Origin: Lysinibacillus sp.
Lineage (GTDB): Bacteria; Bacillota; Bacilli; Bacillales_A; Planococcaceae
Length of the DNA: 8,849 nucleotides
Assembly: GCA_012735355.1 (NCBI GenBank)
Contig: JAAYHP010000387.1
Location: 1-8,849, forward strand
Direction of reading: 5' to 3'
Shown: piece by piece, positions 8,281 through 8,849 of the stretch
Layout of the letters: every line of letters begins with the position of its first letter
Position numbering within the stretch: position 1 is the stretch's first letter
Made by a program: the position numbers and the translations under genes
Notes under the pieces: model-generated
Told to the model about the DNA's origin: nothing
Database searches by the model: none
What the model saw: the letters and a program-made list of their open reading frames with translations, nothing else

Positions 8281-8332
8281 AAAAAGAATCCGCAAATTTT
8301 AGCATAAGTTAAAAACTTGCGGATTCTTTTTT
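8281..8332 (+). terminator. Intrinsic terminator after yisK
   Basis: A perfect 15-bp stem pairs 8281-8295 with 8317-8331. One A-C mismatch is followed by four more A-T pairs (8297-8300 with 8312-8315) and an 11-base loop. The GC-containing core is GAATCCGCAA / TTGCGGATTC, and six T residues (8327-8332) end it. It begins 8 bases after the yisK stop. The A-run on the left arm mirrors the T-run, so it could also work on the opposite strand. Confidence 0.93.
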
Positions 8333-8371
8333 GTATATATTAAAATAAATTTAAAATTAAAATGATTATAT

Positions 8372-8400
8372 TTGAACACAAACATTACACATGCTAGGAT
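8372..8400 (+). promoter_or_regulatory. Likely SigA-type promoter of yisL
   Basis: TTGAAC (8372-8377) is followed after 17 bases by TAGGAT (8395-8400), which is preceded by TG at 8392-8393, giving an extended -10. Each hexamer matches consensus at four of six positions and the spacing is ideal. Transcription would start near 8407, leaving a leader of about 30 bases. The site lies between the yisK terminator and yisL, so yisL probably forms its own unit. Confidence 0.5.
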
Positions 8401-8435
8401 AATTCATGAAGAAAAAAATTAAGGTGGGAAATTAA

Positions 8436-8792
8436 ATGACACATTTACACATTACGACTTGGGTAATAGCTATAGTACTTTTTTTAATTTCAGTGATGAA
8501 ACCGAATAAAGGTCTCAAGATGGCATTGCGCTTGTTTTATATTTTAATTATAGTAACAGGCGGAATTTTATTTATGGAATCCACTAGTTTCCATGGACAA
8601 GGAAATTATGGGATGAACTATGGTATTAAATTAATTTTAGGTATTTTAGTCATTGGCATGATGGAAATGGTGCTTGTTCGTAAAGCAAAAGACAAACCAA
8701 CAACAGTATTTTGGATTTTATTTGCCATCTTCTTATTCCTAACATTATTCTATGGATTTAAGCTGCCAATGGGAATGAATTTTTTAATGTAA
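8436..8792 (+). CDS. yisL: YisL, UPF0344 (DUF1516) small membrane protein
   Basis: A 118-residue membrane protein, the same length as B. subtilis YisL and nearly identical at its N-terminus (MTHLHITTWV). Further shared stretches are LRLFYILIIVTGG, IKLILGILVIGMMEMVLVRK and the end KLPMGMNF. Four membrane segments are visible, near residues 5-21, 29-48, 62-82 and 89-108. A basic patch (KPNKGLK) follows the first and a charged loop (RKAKDKP) follows the third. The molecular role of the family is unknown. AAGGTGG (8421-8427) lies 8 bases before ATG and differs by one base from the ideal site. The gene follows yisK as in B. subtilis, but a terminator and its own promoter separate them. No terminator is seen before the window ends. 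Confidence 0.94.
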   Translation: MTHLHITTWVIAIVLFLISVMKPNKGLKMALRLFYILIIVTGGILFMESTSFHGQGNYGMNYGIKLILGILVIGMMEMVLVRKAKDKPTTVFWILFAIFLFLTLFYGFKLPMGMNFLM

Positions 8793-8807
8793 TATGTGAA
8801 TTAATAT

Positions 8808-8835
8808 CTATATATCTAGAGGTTGGGACATATAG
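8808..8835. repeat. Imperfect inverted repeat carrying a GAGGTTGGGACATA motif
   Basis: CTATATATC (8808-8816) pairs with GACATATAG (8827-8835) apart from one mismatch, around a 10-base loop. The right half contains GAGGTTGGGACATA (8819-8832). From memory, this sequence type recurs between genes in many Bacillales and related Firmicutes, often as one arm of a longer palindrome. Only this end is within the window, so its full form cannot be seen. Confidence 0.35.
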
Positions 8836-8849
8836 CTAATTTAATTAAG

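Noticed and set aside
8123..8305. Minus-strand frame of 60 codons across the yisK end and its terminator
   Set aside because: It would start within the terminator hairpin and is antisense to conserved yisK codons, with no sign of being a gene.

Overview
The window comes from an AT-rich, low-GC Gram-positive genome, most likely a member of the Bacillaceae. This rests on strong resemblance, from memory, of the encoded proteins to Bacillus subtilis AddB, AddA, YisK and YisL, and on Bacillus-style ribosome-binding sites (AAAGGAG, AGGAGGT, AAAAGGAG, AAGGTGG). All five genes lie on the + strand, and no mobile element, tRNA, rRNA or CRISPR array is visible.

Positions 1-6031 hold the recombination operon addB-addA. 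AddB is cut by the left window edge: roughly its N-terminal third is missing, including the Walker A region, but its nuclease domain and all four iron-sulfur cysteines are present. AddA is complete, with a full set of UvrD/Rep-type helicase motifs and a C-terminal nuclease. Together the two proteins form the helicase-nuclease that processes double-strand breaks up to a Chi site and loads RecA. The genes overlap by 23 bases, so their translation is probably coupled.

Positions 6103-7272 hold a polytopic membrane protein of the DUF418 family, whose function is unknown. It sits directly behind addA, where B. subtilis has sbcD and sbcC. No terminator separates it from addA. Positions 7371-8273 encode a fumarylacetoacetate-hydrolase-fold enzyme that matches YisK (oxaloacetate decarboxylase with a link to the Mbl cytoskeleton). 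It is closed by a strong intrinsic terminator at 8281-8332. Positions 8436-8792 encode YisL, a small UPF0344 membrane protein with a plausible promoter of its own.

In B. subtilis yisK and yisL lie downstream of addBA but are separated from it by sbcDC, the gerP genes and others, so this window looks like a shortened or rearranged form of that region. It is mostly ordinary core-genome sequence. The points worth a second look are the altered gene order, an inverted repeat upstream of yisK, a possible shift of a catalytic glutamate in YisK, the strand-biased abundance of the Chi pentamer AGCGG, and a dispersed-repeat-like motif at the right edge. I found no convincing undescribed system.
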